This document shows positions 7,398-14,271 of a DNA stretch of 36,575 nt, piece by piece. The notes under the pieces are model-generated. The model was not told where the DNA came from. It did not search any database and saw nothing but the letters and a program-made list of their open reading frames with translations. The stretch's first letter is position 1, and every line of letters begins with the position of its first letter. A program made the translations under genes and the position numbers. Source of the stretch: JAGLYP01 sp034659435 (GTDB lineage Bacteria > Patescibacteriota > Patescibacteriia > Patescibacteriales > UBA12075); the NCBI GenBank assembly GCA_034659435.1, contig JAYEHJ010000087.1, forward strand, positions 1 through 36,575, read 5' to 3'.

Positions 7398-8858
7398 ATG
7401 TCAAGTATTGAAAAAAAACAAAAATTTTATATCACAACAAGCCTGCCGTATGTGAACGCTAATCCGCATATTGGATTTGCCGCTGAAATTGTTCGCGCGG
7501 ATTGTTTGGCGCGCTGGGCCAGACAGCAAGGGAAAGAGGTATTTTTTAATACTGGAACGGATGAGCATGGCTTAAAAATATATCGCAAAGCCAAAGAGAG
7601 AAAAATGGATCCGCAAAAATATGTTGATGAATGCGCGGCTAAATTTGATGAATTAAAAGAGGCGTTAAATCTTTCTTACAATAGTTTTGTCCGCACCACT
7701 GACGAACATCATAAAAAAGCGGCGCAAGAATTTTGGAAACTCTGCGAGACTAACGGCGATATTTATAAAAAAAATTATCAAGTTAAATATTGCGTTGGCT
7801 GTGAATTGGAAAAGACGGAATCCGAACTTATGAACGGCAAATGTCCGTACCACCCTGATCAAGAATTGGAATTAATTGACGAGGAAAATTATTTTTTCCG
7901 CTGTAGCAGATACGCGGATAAGCTTTTAAAATTTTATAAAGAAAATCCTGATTTTATCGTTCCGGCGCACAGAATGAATGAAATGAAAAATTTTATTAAA
8001 AGCGGATTGCAAGATTTTTCCATTTCTCGCTTAAAATCAAAAATGCCATGGGGCGTGCCGGTTCCCGGCAACAAAAAGCATGTGATGTATGTTTGGTTTG
8101 ACGCTTTAGTAAATTATATTGATTCTTTGGGCTGGCCGGAAAATAAAGAAAAATTTAGTGATTTTTGGGGAGATATTGAAAAAAGCAACGCGCTTCAAGT
8201 CGCGGGCAAGGACAACCTTAGGCAGCAAACAGCTATGTGGCAGGCAATGCTTATGTCTGCCGGATTACCTTTGTCAAAACAAGTATTGATTTTTGGCTTT
8301 GTTACCTCAGACGGGCAGAAAATGAGCAAATCAATCGGCAATGTGGTTAACCCCAAGACTCTGGTAAAAAAATATGGCACTGACGCAGCGCGCTATTATA
8401 TTTTATCGGGACTAATGCCTTTCGAAGATTCTGATTATACAGAGGAAAAATTTAAAATAAAATATCAGGCGGATTTAGCCAATGGTCTTGGCAACTTGGT
8501 GGCGCGCGTTTCCAATCTGCTTGAAAGAAATAAAATAGAATTAAATTTAGGTACCGGAACTGATGAGATTTTAATTGATCAAGCCGCCCTAGAGTTGAAA
8601 AAATATCGTTTTGACGAAGCCTTAAATATTTTGTGGCGCAAATTAAGAGAAATGGATGAGTATATTACTTTAAAAGCGCCATGGAAAATGGAAGATAAAA
8701 ATAAAATTAAAAAAGTATTAAAAATCGTCGTGCAAAATATTTTAAATGTGGCTGATTTGTTAAAACCTTTTATACCAAAAACAGCGGAAAAAATCATAAA
8801 ACAATTCAGCGCAAAGCAAATCAAAAAAGGCGAGCCATTATTCCCGAGGTTAACTTAA
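7398..8858 (+). CDS. metG: Methionyl-tRNA synthetase
   Basis: 486 aa from the ATG at 7398. An in-frame TTG at 7374 would overlap rsmI and add residues that do not fit the family, so the ATG is preferred. It charges tRNA-Met with methionine. The class I signatures are HIGF near residue 24 (HIGH) and KMSKS near 307. One zinc-binding knuckle, CVGC near 132 with CPYH near 148, lies in the insertion domain. The anticodon-binding helical domain fills the C-terminal 130 residues, and there is no appended C-terminal tRNA-binding domain, which gives the short form of the enzyme. The frame is intact with all active-site features. Confidence 0.95.
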   Translation: MSSIEKKQKFYITTSLPYVNANPHIGFAAEIVRADCLARWARQQGKEVFFNTGTDEHGLKIYRKAKERKMDPQKYVDECAAKFDELKEALNLSYNSFVRTTDEHHKKAAQEFWKLCETNGDIYKKNYQVKYCVGCELEKTESELMNGKCPYHPDQELELIDEENYFFRCSRYADKLLKFYKENPDFIVPAHRMNEMKNFIKSGLQDFSISRLKSKMPWGVPVPGNKKHVMYVWFDALVNYIDSLGWPENKEKFSDFWGDIEKSNALQVAGKDNLRQQTAMWQAMLMSAGLPLSKQVLIFGFVTSDGQKMSKSIGNVVNPKTLVKKYGTDAARYYILSGLMPFEDSDYTEEKFKIKYQADLANGLGNLVARVSNLLERNKIELNLGTGTDEILIDQAALELKKYRFDEALNILWRKLREMDEYITLKAPWKMEDKNKIKKVLKIVVQNILNVADLLKPFIPKTAEKIIKQFSAKQIKKGEPLFPRLT

Positions 8859-8920
8859 ATTTTACTTTATAACTCATCTTAGGCATTTACGCAACACGCC
8901 AATTAATTTAACCTTATTTT

Positions 8921-9169
8921 CTGTCATTCCCGACACACCTTAGCCCCCGCAGGGAATTATTATTAAATGATCGGGAATCTCTTTAAAAGAAAAAGATTTA
9001 AAATAATATTCAAAGATAAAAAAAGAATACATCTATTAAACAATTAAGATAAATACAATTTAAATTTTTATAAACGGATATTTCATAATTAATATTTAGA
9101 TGCTTTTTACGAGATCTCCGATCATTTAATATAACTTCCCTGCGGGGCAAGGAGTGTCGGAGATGACAG
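8921..9169. mobile_element. Twin-arm palindromic element, copy 1 (MITE-like)
   Basis: This occupies most of the 356-bp gene-free gap 8859-9214. The left arm (8921-8980) and right arm (9111-9169) are inverted, related copies about 60 bp long, separated by about 130 bp of AT-rich DNA without an open reading frame. Each arm contains GATCATTTAATATAA-type sequence, a CCCTGCGGGG hairpin and ends in TGACA. The left arm is of the ATTCCCGA/TCGGGAAT type and the right arm of the ATCTCCGA/TCGGAGAT type. No target-site duplication was evident. Copy 2 is at 20671-20880 and a solo arm at 30185-30245. Confidence 0.8.
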
Positions 9170-9214
9170 ATGCGGTGCGTAAGGTTAGTTTATAATTCTT
9201 AACTAAAAAAACAA

Positions 9215-9730
9215 ATGCCACTAATTGACGTAATTTTAGTTGTAATATTGGCCGGATTTATTTTTTATGGATTGTTTTTCGGACTCATACGCACGCTTGG
9301 CGCTTTTATAGGTCTGATAGCGGCGGCATTTTTAGCAAGCCGCTTGTATCTGCCGGTGTCTTATTGGCTTGAAAATTTTTTCTTTGGCTATAATAATCTT
9401 GGAAAAATTTTGGTTTTTGTGATTTTATTTTCTTTAATAAACCGCCTTGTGGGTTTTTTATTTTATCTGCTTCACAAAACTTTTAATTTAATATCAATTA
9501 TCCCGTTTTTAAAAACCTTTAATCGCCTTGGTGGACTGATTTTAGGGTTTTTAACAGGCTCGCTTTCAATCGGCTTGTTTCTTTATGTAATATCCCGCTA
9601 CGCTTTTGCGGAAACTTTATTTGGTGACTGGCTGTCCCAATCCGAACTGGCGCCATTTTTTTTAAAATTCGCCAGTGCGCTTTTACCTCTGTTGCCTGAT
9701 GTTTTGAAAAAATTGAAAAGTTTGTTTTAG
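9215..9730 (+). CDS. CvpA family membrane protein
   Basis: 171 aa, the normal size for CvpA/colicin V production-type proteins. The N-terminus PLIDVILVVILAGFIFYGLFFGL, followed by a second helix with GAFIGLIAAAFLASRLY, is the family signature. Four hydrophobic segments lie at about residues 4-24, 27-46, 63-85 and 105-130. The family's molecular role is uncertain; members are linked to envelope integrity and stress survival. The start lies just after palindromic element copy 1. No Shine-Dalgarno sequence is present. Family call is good, function unknown. Confidence 0.8.
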   Translation: MPLIDVILVVILAGFIFYGLFFGLIRTLGAFIGLIAAAFLASRLYLPVSYWLENFFFGYNNLGKILVFVILFSLINRLVGFLFYLLHKTFNLISIIPFLKTFNRLGGLILGFLTGSLSIGLFLYVISRYAFAETLFGDWLSQSELAPFFLKFASALLPLLPDVLKKLKSLF

Positions 9731-9747
9731 ATTATAAAAATAAAAAA

Positions 9748-9775
9748 AAATGTACGTACAATATGTACGTATATT
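9748..9775. promoter_or_regulatory. Tandem TGTACGTA palindromes upstream of the YrdC-like gene
   Basis: TGTACGTACA (9751-9760) is a perfect palindrome, and a second TACGTA core lies at 9766-9771, 13 bp away centre to centre. The pair could be a double operator just upstream of the -10 box at 9793-9798. Alternatively the same bases form one hairpin (AAATGTACGTAC with GTACGTATATT, 5-nt loop) at the end of the CvpA gene. There is no T-run, so an intrinsic terminator is unlikely. Confidence 0.45.
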
Positions 9776-9792
9776 CAATTAGGACAATAAAT

Positions 9793-9798
9793 TATAAT
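9793..9798 (+). promoter_or_regulatory. -10 box of the YrdC-like gene
   Basis: Perfect TATAAT, 14 bp before the ATG at 9813, predicting a 5' leader of about 8 nt. No good -35 box is seen; the tandem GTAC palindromes lie in its place, which would suit a regulated promoter. Confidence 0.5.
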
Positions 9799-9812
9799 GA
9801 AGCGCGTAATTT

Positions 9813-10448
9813 ATGAAAACAATAAAAATCAATAAAAATAATTTTACAAAATCGGATATTGATTTTGTAGCGGACGAATTAAGGCAAGGAAAAGTAATCG
9901 TTTTGTTGACTGATACTATTTACGGCTTGCATTGCGTCGCAACAAATAAAAAATCTGTTGAAAAAATTTATAGAATCAAAAAAAGAAATAAGAAATATCC
10001 ATTGCTGATTTTGATAAAAAGCTATTGCATGTTGCATGATTATGCTTTTGTTTCCAAGAAACAAGACAAACATATTCGCTCTATTTGGCCACCGACTACT
10101 CGTTTGGCACAAGATAAAAATTATCCGTACAAGAAAAAGCCGACCACTTTTATTTTAAAAGCAAAAGAGAAATTACCAAAAGAAATTTGCGGAAAAGATA
10201 ATTCTTTGGCAATCCGCTTGCCAAAAAACGATTTTTTGATTAAAATAATAACAAGGCTTAATATTCCGCTGGTTTCTACCAGTTTTAATCTTAGCGGGCG
10301 GGAATATAATGAGAATTTTTTAGTAAATTTCAAAAAATCGCAAACAAATCCGGATATGGTAGTTGATTTTGGGAAATCAAAATACAGTAAAGGATCGCGA
10401 ATTATTGATATTAGGGATATTAACAATATAAAAAATATTAAAAATTAA
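9813..10448 (+). CDS. Sua5/YciO/YrdC family protein, probable threonylcarbamoyl-AMP synthase
   Basis: 211 aa. TsaC/Sua5 makes threonylcarbamoyl-AMP from Thr, bicarbonate and ATP, the first step of the t6A37 tRNA modification. The fold signatures are present: GKVIVLLTDTIYGLHC (residues about 30-45), the KKRNKKYPLLILI strand, DNSLAIRLP and the nucleotide-binding VSTSFNLSG. The conserved WPGPLT block is altered. It reads WPP, then about 16 extra residues (TTRLAQDKNYPYKKKP), then TTFILKA. The extra 48 bp are bounded by near-identical CCGACTACT and CCGACCACT, so they look like an in-frame insertion. The reading frame stays open, but activity is not assured. The KRxKxxPL substrate-site block is kept. 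Confidence 0.85.
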   Translation: MKTIKINKNNFTKSDIDFVADELRQGKVIVLLTDTIYGLHCVATNKKSVEKIYRIKKRNKKYPLLILIKSYCMLHDYAFVSKKQDKHIRSIWPPTTRLAQDKNYPYKKKPTTFILKAKEKLPKEICGKDNSLAIRLPKNDFLIKIITRLNIPLVSTSFNLSGREYNENFLVNFKKSQTNPDMVVDFGKSKYSKGSRIIDIRDINNIKNIKN

Positions 10449-10506
10449 AAAATAATCTGAATTTTTTAACAAAAAATAATTTGTTTGTTTAGATTATCAC
10501 AATCTT

Positions 10507-10620
10507 ATGGGATGGTTATCAAAATTATTTGGACAAAAAGACGAAGAAGCAAAAGAACAAACGCAAGATCAGTCTTCCGAGGTTAAAGAAGGCTCAGAGC
10601 AAGAAGAAAAGACAGAATAA
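10507..10620 (+). CDS. 37-aa acidic protein with amphipathic N-terminus
   Basis: ATG at 10507, stop TAA at 10618. The first eleven residues, MGWLSKLFGQK, form a short amphipathic hydrophobic helix able to sit on a membrane. The remaining 26 are almost all Glu, Gln, Lys, Ser and Asp, probably disordered. The frame ends exactly 8-9 bases before an intrinsic terminator, and the codon pattern is coding-like, which supports a real gene. There is no Shine-Dalgarno sequence. Similar N-termini occur in tiny proteins next to translocation or secretion genes, but no family can be named. The 50-aa protein at 26678-26830 begins in a comparable way. Confidence 0.55.
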   Translation: MGWLSKLFGQKDEEAKEQTQDQSSEVKEGSEQEEKTE

Positions 10621-10655
10621 CAAGCAATGTAATTTTTGCTTGGTAGTTTTTTAAA
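10621..10655 (+). terminator. Intrinsic terminator after the 37-aa gene
   Basis: CAAGCAA pairs with TTGCTTG across a short loop starting directly after the TAA, followed within four bases by a TTTTTT run. It separates the small gene from tatD. Confidence 0.75.
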
Positions 10656-10685
10656 AGTTTAAATTAGGCTTAATTTTAAATATCT

Positions 10686-11525
10686 ATGTTAATAGACACG
10701 CACGCGCATGTTAATTTTAGTTTTTTCAAAAAAGACGTTAATGAAGTCATACAGCGGACTTTAAATGAAAAAATTTGGATGATTAATGTCGGAGCGGAGC
10801 ATAAAACATCAAAAAGAGCTGTTGCGCTGGCAAACAAATATGAAAAGGGGGTTTACGCGGCTGTCGGCTTGCATCCGATTCATCTCTTTGAAACGCGAGC
10901 AAGTGGCGCAGATTACGATTTTAGCACTCGCGCGGAAGTGTTTAATTATGATATTTATGAAAAATTAGCCAAATTTGAAAAAGTCGCGGCTATCGGTGAA
11001 ATTGGCTTAGATTATTATCATATTGATAAAAATTCCGATGTTGATTTAATTAAAAAAACTCAAAAAAAAACATTTTATGAACAATTGCTTTTGGCAAGAA
11101 AATTGGGTTTGCCAACAATAATTCATTGCAGGCAAGCGCATGATGATATGCTTGTCTGTCTTAAAGATTTTCGCAAAAAGCATATCAATTTGATCCCTAA
11201 AAATAAACCTTGGGCTGTTATGCATTGTTTTTCTGGAGATGAAGATTTAGCTTGGAAATATTTTAATATGGGCTTGATTATATCATTTACAGGTCTAATT
11301 ACTTTTTCCGCGCAATGGGATAGTTTAATCAGAAAAATGCCTTTGGAGAAAATTATGATTGAAACAGATTGCCCTTTTATGACACCAGAACCGCATCGCG
11401 GCAAACGAAACGAACCTATGTTTGTAAAATACGTTGCGCGAAGAATCGCTGAAATTAAAAATTTAAGTATAAATAAAGTTGCTGATATTACAACAAAAAA
11501 TGCTAGGGGATTTTTTAATATATAA
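10686..11525 (+). CDS. tatD: TatD family metal-dependent hydrolase (DNase)
   Basis: 279 aa, slightly above the usual 255-265. TatD-type enzymes are TIM-barrel, two-metal 3'-5' exonucleases used in DNA repair and turnover. The metal ligands can be followed in order: HAH near residue 6-8 (LIDTHAHVNF), GEIGLDYY at about 101-108, IHCR at about 141, HCFSG at about 180, and IETDCPFMTPEPHRGKRNEP at about 228-247. All are intact. A loop of roughly 15-20 extra residues after GLHPIHLF accounts for the extra length. The gene lies between a terminator and the ATP synthase promoter, so it is probably transcribed alone. The start ATG at 10686 fits the family N-terminus exactly. Confidence 0.94.
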   Translation: MLIDTHAHVNFSFFKKDVNEVIQRTLNEKIWMINVGAEHKTSKRAVALANKYEKGVYAAVGLHPIHLFETRASGADYDFSTRAEVFNYDIYEKLAKFEKVAAIGEIGLDYYHIDKNSDVDLIKKTQKKTFYEQLLLARKLGLPTIIHCRQAHDDMLVCLKDFRKKHINLIPKNKPWAVMHCFSGDEDLAWKYFNMGLIISFTGLITFSAQWDSLIRKMPLEKIMIETDCPFMTPEPHRGKRNEPMFVKYVARRIAEIKNLSINKVADITTKNARGFFNI

Positions 11526-11566
11526 TGGGACTGTTCCGTAGTAACAGCATCAGATTTGCTGACCGT

Positions 11567-11595
11567 TTGACTTTTTAAGAAATTTGTAAAATAAT
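11567..11595 (+). promoter_or_regulatory. Promoter of the ATP synthase operon
   Basis: TTGACT (11567-11572), a 17-bp spacer and AATAAT (11590-11595); five of six bases match consensus in each box. The predicted start near 11602 gives a 75-nt leader before atpZ, unusually long for this window. Confidence 0.6.
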
Positions 11596-11642
11596 AGAAA
11601 TGTGGCAAATAGCATAGGCTCATTTTGACTTATATTTACAGC

Positions 11643-11671
11643 AAGGACTTTGAGTGTCCTTATTTATTTTA
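11643..11671 (+). promoter_or_regulatory. Hairpin in the atp leader (possible attenuator)
   Basis: AAGGAC (11643-11648) pairs with GTCCTT (11656-11661), followed by ATTTATTTT, 15 bp before the atpZ start. The T-run is broken, so termination would be partial at most. It may instead protect the 5' end of the message. Confidence 0.4.
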
Positions 11672-11676
11672 CTTGA

Positions 11677-11949
11677 ATGAGTAAAAATAATAAAATTTCT
11701 GAAAATAATTCAAAACAGGCATGGTGGCAACCCGCGTTGATTTTATTCGCTAAATTTTCCGGATGGATAGTTATTCCAGTAATAGTAGGAGCATTCATTG
11801 GAAAATGGCTTGACAATAGATATGACACTGATCCTTGGTTATTTTTAGTATCAGTCGGTTTTGCTTTCTTAATTTCAATGTTTGGATTAATTAAAAATGT
11901 CACAGAAGAATACAAAAAAATTGATAAAAATATTAAAAGAAAAAAATAA
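11677..11949 (+). CDS. atpZ: AtpZ/AtpI family protein, ATP synthase accessory
   Basis: 90 aa. Two transmembrane helices at about residues 21-41 and 51-72 are joined by the family signature GKWLDNRYDTDPW. Members of this family (first gene of many atp operons) assist c-ring assembly or act as small Mg/Ca transport partners of Fo; the exact role is debated. Position as first gene, directly before atpB, supports the call. The N-terminus is hydrophilic and the C-terminus is highly basic (KNIKRKK), consistent with a cytoplasmic tail. Confidence 0.85.
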   Translation: MSKNNKISENNSKQAWWQPALILFAKFSGWIVIPVIVGAFIGKWLDNRYDTDPWLFLVSVGFAFLISMFGLIKNVTEEYKKIDKNIKRKK

Positions 11950-11961
11950 CAGGAATAAAAT

Positions 11962-11998
11962 TGTCCTTAATTCTTGATTCCTAATTCTGAAATTAAAT
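11962..11998. repeat. Half-site of the TTAATTCTTGATTC word repeat before atpB
   Basis: The spacer between atpZ and atpB contains TTAATTCTTGATTC and CTAATTC, the same words that make the right arms of the hairpins before atpF and atpA. Only one orientation is present here, so no strong stem forms. Confidence 0.5.
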
Positions 11999-12847
11999 AT
12001 GTCCCACCAAAATGAAAATGACAATTTAACTGAAATTCACGCGGAGGTAATTCACGAACATACTCTTTTTGCTGAACCGATTTTTAATCTTGGCGGTTTT
12101 CATGTTACTAATTCTTTATTAAATTCATGGCTGGTGGTCTTGATAGTGTTGACAATAAGCCTGTCTTTGAAATCCCGCGTTAAAACAATACCAAAAGGAA
12201 TTCAAAATGTTTTTGAAATGATAATAGAAAAATTTCTGGAAATTTTTGACTCCATTACAGGAGAGCGCAAGCGGTCGCTGAAATTTTTTCCGCTTGTTTT
12301 TTCTTTTTTTACATTTATATTATTGTCAAATTGGATGGGGCTTCTTCCCGGCGTTGGATCCATGGGGCAGATTATATCGGAGCATGGGAATAAAATTTTT
12401 GTGCCGTATTTCCGCGGAGGCACAGCAGACCTGAATACCACATTGGCTTTGGCGATAATCGGCGTTGTTGCGAGCCACGTATTCGGCGTTGTGGCTGTGG
12501 GTTTATGGAATTATTTTAATAAATTTATAAATATAAAAGCCTTTTTGGAAATACCAAAGAAAATAATGAAAGACCCAGCGATTATTATAGTTAATCCAAT
12601 TAAAGCGTTTGTCTGTCTGATTGAAATAGTAGGCGAGGCAGCTAAGGTAGCCAGCCTTTCTTTTCGTTTGTTCGGCAATATCTTCGCCGGCGAAGTTTTA
12701 CTGGCGTCAATGTCTGCCATCTTAGCGTTTGGTCTGCCAATACCGTTTATGTTTTTGGAAATAATCGTGGGCTTGATTCAAGCCTTAATATTTGCTATGT
12801 TAATATTGGCATACTTAACAATAAATACTAGTTTAGAAGAACACTAA
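11999..12847 (+). CDS. atpB: ATP synthase Fo subunit a
   Basis: 282 aa. Subunit a forms the two half-channels for ions beside the c-ring. Six or so hydrophobic segments are visible. The essential arginine lies in the motif ASLSFRLFGNIFAGE at about residues 218-232, and the C-terminal helix ALIFAMLILAYLTI is typical. The N-terminus has an acidic, histidine-containing lead (about 25 residues) before the first helix. The upstream spacer carries word repeats and no Shine-Dalgarno sequence. Order atpZ-B-E-F-H-A-G-D-C is the standard bacterial one. Confidence 0.95.
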   Translation: MSHQNENDNLTEIHAEVIHEHTLFAEPIFNLGGFHVTNSLLNSWLVVLIVLTISLSLKSRVKTIPKGIQNVFEMIIEKFLEIFDSITGERKRSLKFFPLVFSFFTFILLSNWMGLLPGVGSMGQIISEHGNKIFVPYFRGGTADLNTTLALAIIGVVASHVFGVVAVGLWNYFNKFINIKAFLEIPKKIMKDPAIIIVNPIKAFVCLIEIVGEAAKVASLSFRLFGNIFAGEVLLASMSAILAFGLPIPFMFLEIIVGLIQALIFAMLILAYLTINTSLEEH

Positions 12848-12851
12848 TAAT

Positions 12852-12936
12852 AGTTAAAAGTTTATAAAGTTCATAAAGTTTAAAGTTATGTAATTTAAAG
12901 ATAAACTTTATAATTTTCAGCTTTATAACTTTCAAC
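12852..12936. repeat. Imperfect inverted repeat of ATAAAGTT words before atpE
   Basis: GTTAAAAGTTTATAAAG...ATAAAGTTTA on the left is loosely inverted as ATAAACTTTATAA...CTTTATAACTTTCAAC on the right. It fills the 100-bp spacer between atpB and atpE. The word AAAGTTAT also recurs at 29485-29515, upstream of serS. Confidence 0.6.
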
Positions 12937-12947
12937 TCAATATTTTT

Positions 12948-13160
12948 ATGGAAAATGTAATGTTAGCTAAAGCTTTAGCTATTGGAATCGGTTCAATCGC
13001 GCCTGCCATAAGCATCGGTATGATCGGCGCAAAGGCAATGGAAGCGATTGGCAGAAATCCTGAAGCAGCTGGCAAAATTTTAGTGCCCATGCTTTTGGCA
13101 TCGGCTTTTGCTGAAGCTATCGCTATTTACGCGTTAGTTATCGCTTTTGGGATTAAATAA
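12948..13160 (+). CDS. atpE: ATP synthase Fo subunit c
   Basis: 70 aa, a two-helix hairpin. The polar loop is GRNPEAAGKI (residues about 35-44), and the ion-binding carboxylate is Glu56 in ASAFAEAIAIYALV. The sodium-type ligands are absent: the helix 1 position that is Gln in sodium rings is Ile (SIAPAISIG), and Glu56 is followed by Ala-Ile rather than Ser-Thr. A proton-driven enzyme is therefore inferred. The spacers on both sides are unusually long (100 and 136 bp) and contain hairpins, which may help set the high c-subunit yield. Confidence 0.95.
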   Translation: MENVMLAKALAIGIGSIAPAISIGMIGAKAMEAIGRNPEAAGKILVPMLLASAFAEAIAIYALVIAFGIK

Positions 13161-13224
13161 AATTATTCTATGCGCGGGCGATTATTAGCTTAATCTCCTG
13201 CAGATAAAATAATTTTTGAATAAT

Positions 13225-13283
13225 GAATTGAGAATAAAGAATTAAGAAGCTGTTACGAAATCTTGATTCTTTATTCTTAATTC
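13225..13283. repeat. 23-bp hairpin repeat before atpF
   Basis: The left arm (13225-13247) pairs with the right arm (13261-13283) through 23 bp, of which two are G-U in RNA. Each arm is made of GAATTAAGAATAAAG words. Another TTGATTC word and a TTTTTT run lead straight into the atpF ATG at 13297. The stem is almost identical to that at 14204-14255. Confidence 0.85.
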
Positions 13284-13296
13284 TTGATTCTTTTTT

Positions 13297-13788
13297 ATGG
13301 AAAATTTAATTGAAACATTTCATATTGATATAAAATTGCTAATAGCGCAAGTGATTAATTTTGCTATTGTTTTTAGTGTTTTGTATTTTTTCGCGCTGAA
13401 GCCGTTGCTTAAAGTTATGTGTGATAGAACCAAAAAAATTGAAAAAAGCATTGATGACGCGCAAAAAATAGAAGAAAAATTAAGCAAGACAGACGAAGAA
13501 TACAATAAGGCAATCAGCAATGCGAAAAAAAAAGCAAATATTATTATGGAAAAGGCAAATGTTATGGCAGAAAAAAAAAGGCAGGATTTAATAAAAAAAG
13601 CAAAAGACGAAATAGGACAGATTATTAATAAAGAAAAAGAGCAAATGCAGATTGAAAAAGCTAGAACGTTAAAAGAAATAAAAAAAGAAACAGCAGATTT
13701 AGTTGTTGCTTCTTTGGAAAAGATTTTGGAAAAAAAAATGGATAGCAAGAAAGACGGAGAATTAATTAAGAAGATGGTTAAAAAATAG
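13297..13788 (+). CDS. atpF: ATP synthase Fo subunit b
   Basis: 163 aa, the normal length. One N-terminal membrane helix (about residues 12-32, LIAQVINFAIVFSVLYFFALKPL) is followed by a long charged helix rich in Lys, Glu and Ala, the peripheral stalk that holds F1 against rotation. The FxxLKPLL boundary after the helix is typical. Only one b-type subunit gene is present, so the stalk should be a homodimer. It is 13 bp upstream of atpH. Confidence 0.93.
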   Translation: MENLIETFHIDIKLLIAQVINFAIVFSVLYFFALKPLLKVMCDRTKKIEKSIDDAQKIEEKLSKTDEEYNKAISNAKKKANIIMEKANVMAEKKRQDLIKKAKDEIGQIINKEKEQMQIEKARTLKEIKKETADLVVASLEKILEKKMDSKKDGELIKKMVKK

Positions 13789-13801
13789 GCGCTACATTTA
13801 T

Positions 13802-14203
13802 ATGAAGATTACCGCAAAACAATACGCTGAAAGTTTATACGAAGCCGTTCAAAATAGGAATGACAGCCAGATTAAAGTTGTAATAAATAATTTTTTTAGT
13901 ATTTTAGTTCAAAATAATGATATTGCGAAAGCCGAAGATGTTGTTGTTGAATTTGAAAAAATATGGAATATAGAGCAGGGAATTATTAAAGCTGAAGCTA
14001 TGAGTGCGCGCGAGCTTGATAAAAACACTGTTAAATTATTAAATAGTCATATTGTTGAATTGTCTAGCGCTAAAAAAGTTATTTTAGATCAAAAAATAAA
14101 TAAAAATATTTTAGGAGGAACGGTCATTAAATATGAAGATAAAATTTTAGATGGGAGTTTGAGGATGAGGTTAAGTGAGTTAAAAAGCGAGATGGTAAAA
14201 TAA
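13802..14203 (+). CDS. atpH: ATP synthase F1 subunit delta, short form
   Basis: 133 aa, against 175-180 in most bacteria. The N-terminus ITAKQYAESLYEAV matches the start of the family, and the C-terminal block (ILGGTVIKYEDKILDGSLRMRLSELK) is the well-known delta signature IxGGxxIxxxDxxxDGSxxxxL. About 45 residues are missing from the helical N-terminal domain that contacts the alpha subunit tips. The frame is clean, so this is a compact form, not a broken gene. The position between atpF and atpA supports the identity. Confidence 0.88.
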   Translation: MKITAKQYAESLYEAVQNRNDSQIKVVINNFFSILVQNNDIAKAEDVVVEFEKIWNIEQGIIKAEAMSARELDKNTVKLLNSHIVELSSAKKVILDQKINKNILGGTVIKYEDKILDGSLRMRLSELKSEMVK

Positions 14204-14255
14204 GAATTAAGAATAAAGAATTAAGAATAAAATCTTAATTCTTTATTCTTAATTC
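14204..14255. repeat. Perfect 23-bp hairpin repeat before atpA
   Basis: The left arm (14204-14226) and right arm (14233-14255) are perfect 23-bp inverted copies with a 6-nt loop ATAAAA. The stem is composed of GAATTAAGA and ATAAAGAATTAAGA words. The left arm begins immediately after the atpH stop codon, and the structure ends 16 bp before the atpA ATG. No T-run follows, so it is not a terminator. Confidence 0.92.
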
Positions 14256-14271
14256 GTAATTCAATATTATT

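Noticed and set aside
9120..9160. Origin of replication suggested by AT-rich DNA with repeats
   Set aside because: No DnaA-box cluster or dnaA/dnaN genes are visible, and the repeats belong to a dispersed family.
8921..9169. Insertion sequence with its own transposase
   Set aside because: No open reading frame of useful size lies between the arms, so at most this is a non-autonomous element.
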